Source of the DNA: Actinopolymorpha singaporensis
Lineage (GTDB): Bacteria; Actinomycetota; Actinomycetes; Propionibacteriales; Actinopolymorphaceae
Reading direction: 5' to 3'
Length of the DNA stretch: 64,000 nucleotides
Assembly (NCBI RefSeq): GCF_900104745.1
Contig: NZ_LT629732.1
Location: 3,831,981-3,895,980, forward strand
The position numbers and the translations under genes are program-made. This document shows positions 63,626 to 64,000 of this stretch, piece after piece (position 1 is the stretch's first letter; every line of letters starts with the position of its first letter). Below the pieces are notes generated by a model. That model was not told the DNA's origin. It saw only the letters and a program-made list of their open reading frames with translations, and ran no database searches.

Positions 63626-63976
63626 GTGACCAGTGCCGAGCTCGATCCCGAAGACGCCAAGATCATCACCTTGGCCCGCTCCACCAGAGCGCGCACCGGC
63701 GCGGCCGAAGGCGCCGGCGTACGCGACACCACCGGCCGCACCTACACCGCCGCCACGGTGGATCTTCCCTCCCTGCGACTGTCCGCCCTCCGGCTCGCGG
63801 TGGCGATGGCAGTGTCCAGCGGCGCTGACGGCCTGGAAGCGGCGGCCGTGATCACCGAGGCGGGTGAGGCCGCGGCGGAGGACGTCGCCGCCGTCGCCGA
63901 CCTGGCCGGCGCCGGCGTCCCGGTCCTGGTCGCCGGGCCGGACGGGACCGTCCGGACGGTCGCCCACAGCGGATAG
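63626..63976 (+). CDS. Cytidine deaminase-like protein without zinc ligands
   Basis: Protein of 116 residues in the place where actinobacteria carry a cytidine deaminase-type gene before era. LDPEDAKIITLARSTRARTG (about 6-25) and VRDTTGRTYTAATVDLPSLR (about 32-51) match the family fold. The catalytic CAE/HAE is replaced by LSA (RLSALRLAVAMAV), and the PCxxC zinc loop is absent, so deamination is not expected. It may be a structural or regulatory relative. The GTG lies six bases after TAGGAT, suggesting a leaderless message. The next gene begins 16 bases after the stop. Confidence 0.85.
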   Translation: MTSAELDPEDAKIITLARSTRARTGAAEGAGVRDTTGRTYTAATVDLPSLRLSALRLAVAMAVSSGADGLEAAAVITEAGEAAAEDVAAVADLAGAGVPVLVAGPDGTVRTVAHSG

Positions 63977-63991
63977 GGGACAATCGGCCGG

Positions 63992-64000
63992 GTGAGCGAG
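63992..64000 (+). CDS. era: Start of the next gene, probably era (cut by window edge)
   Basis: Only GTG AGC GAG is visible. A -10-like GACAAT (63979-63984) lies seven bases before the GTG, the same leaderless layout as the preceding gene. The GTPase Era is expected from the conserved order phoH, ybeY, corC, cytidine deaminase-like, era; the sequence itself is too short to show it. Confidence 0.4.

Overview
The window is 64 kb of very GC-rich DNA from an actinobacterium. Evidence: GTG/TTG starts, many start codons a few bases after a -10 element, and the conserved actinobacterial order leuS, comEA, comEC, holA, rpsT, lepA, hemW, hrcA, dnaJ, HIT, phoH, ybeY, CBS-domain protein, cytidine deaminase-like, era. 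The mix of genes suggests Propionibacteriales (Nocardioides/Kribbella/Actinopolymorpha type), but that is inference. No rRNA, tRNA, CRISPR array or intact insertion sequence was seen.

Left third (1-24.9 kb), accessory and sugar-related genes: a truncated GH20 hexosaminidase coupled to an MFS transporter and divergent from a ROK regulator; an RpiB-type isomerase; an Eis-type acetyltransferase and a DMT permease around palindromic 23-bp repeats; a HelR/HelD RNA polymerase-associated ATPase with a possible 17-aa leader peptide; three Gfo/Idh/MocA oxidoreductases; a SpoU rRNA methyltransferase and a second methyltransferase; a secreted PL8 polysaccharide lyase; an ABC exporter divergent from its MarR regulator; and a SNF2 helicase/SWIM pair in which the helicase has two frameshifts, next to a Uma2 remnant and a large unknown protein.

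Centre (24.9-30.6 kb), the most notable region: two leucyl-tRNA synthetase genes in tandem, each preceded by its own 11-aa leader peptide with three consecutive Leu codons and a terminator hairpin. The first synthetase (837 aa) is complete. The second (790 aa) is of the usual actinobacterial type but lacks the whole CP1 editing domain.

Right half (30.6-64 kb): PNPOx-like and DegV proteins, a kinase-fold protein, comEA-comEC, holA, rpsT; two ABC-2 export systems; another kinase-fold protein; lepA, a long-chain acyl-CoA ligase, hemW, DUF4870 and DUF3097 proteins, a metallo-hydrolase; the CIRCE-controlled hrcA-dnaJ pair, HIT, phoH, ybeY and a CorC-like protein. The rsmE gene usually found between dnaJ and HIT is missing. 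Between the CorC-like gene and era sits an accessory block: a VOC protein divergent from a MarR regulator, an SDR, an XRE/DUF397 pair, two unknown genes, a 40-codon peptide gene and a small membrane protein with DnaJ-like zinc motifs.

Tandem repeats without coding function are frequent: 23 bp at 5.1 kb, about 12 bp at 8.8 kb, about 40 bp at 38.0 kb and 16 bp at 38.6 kb.
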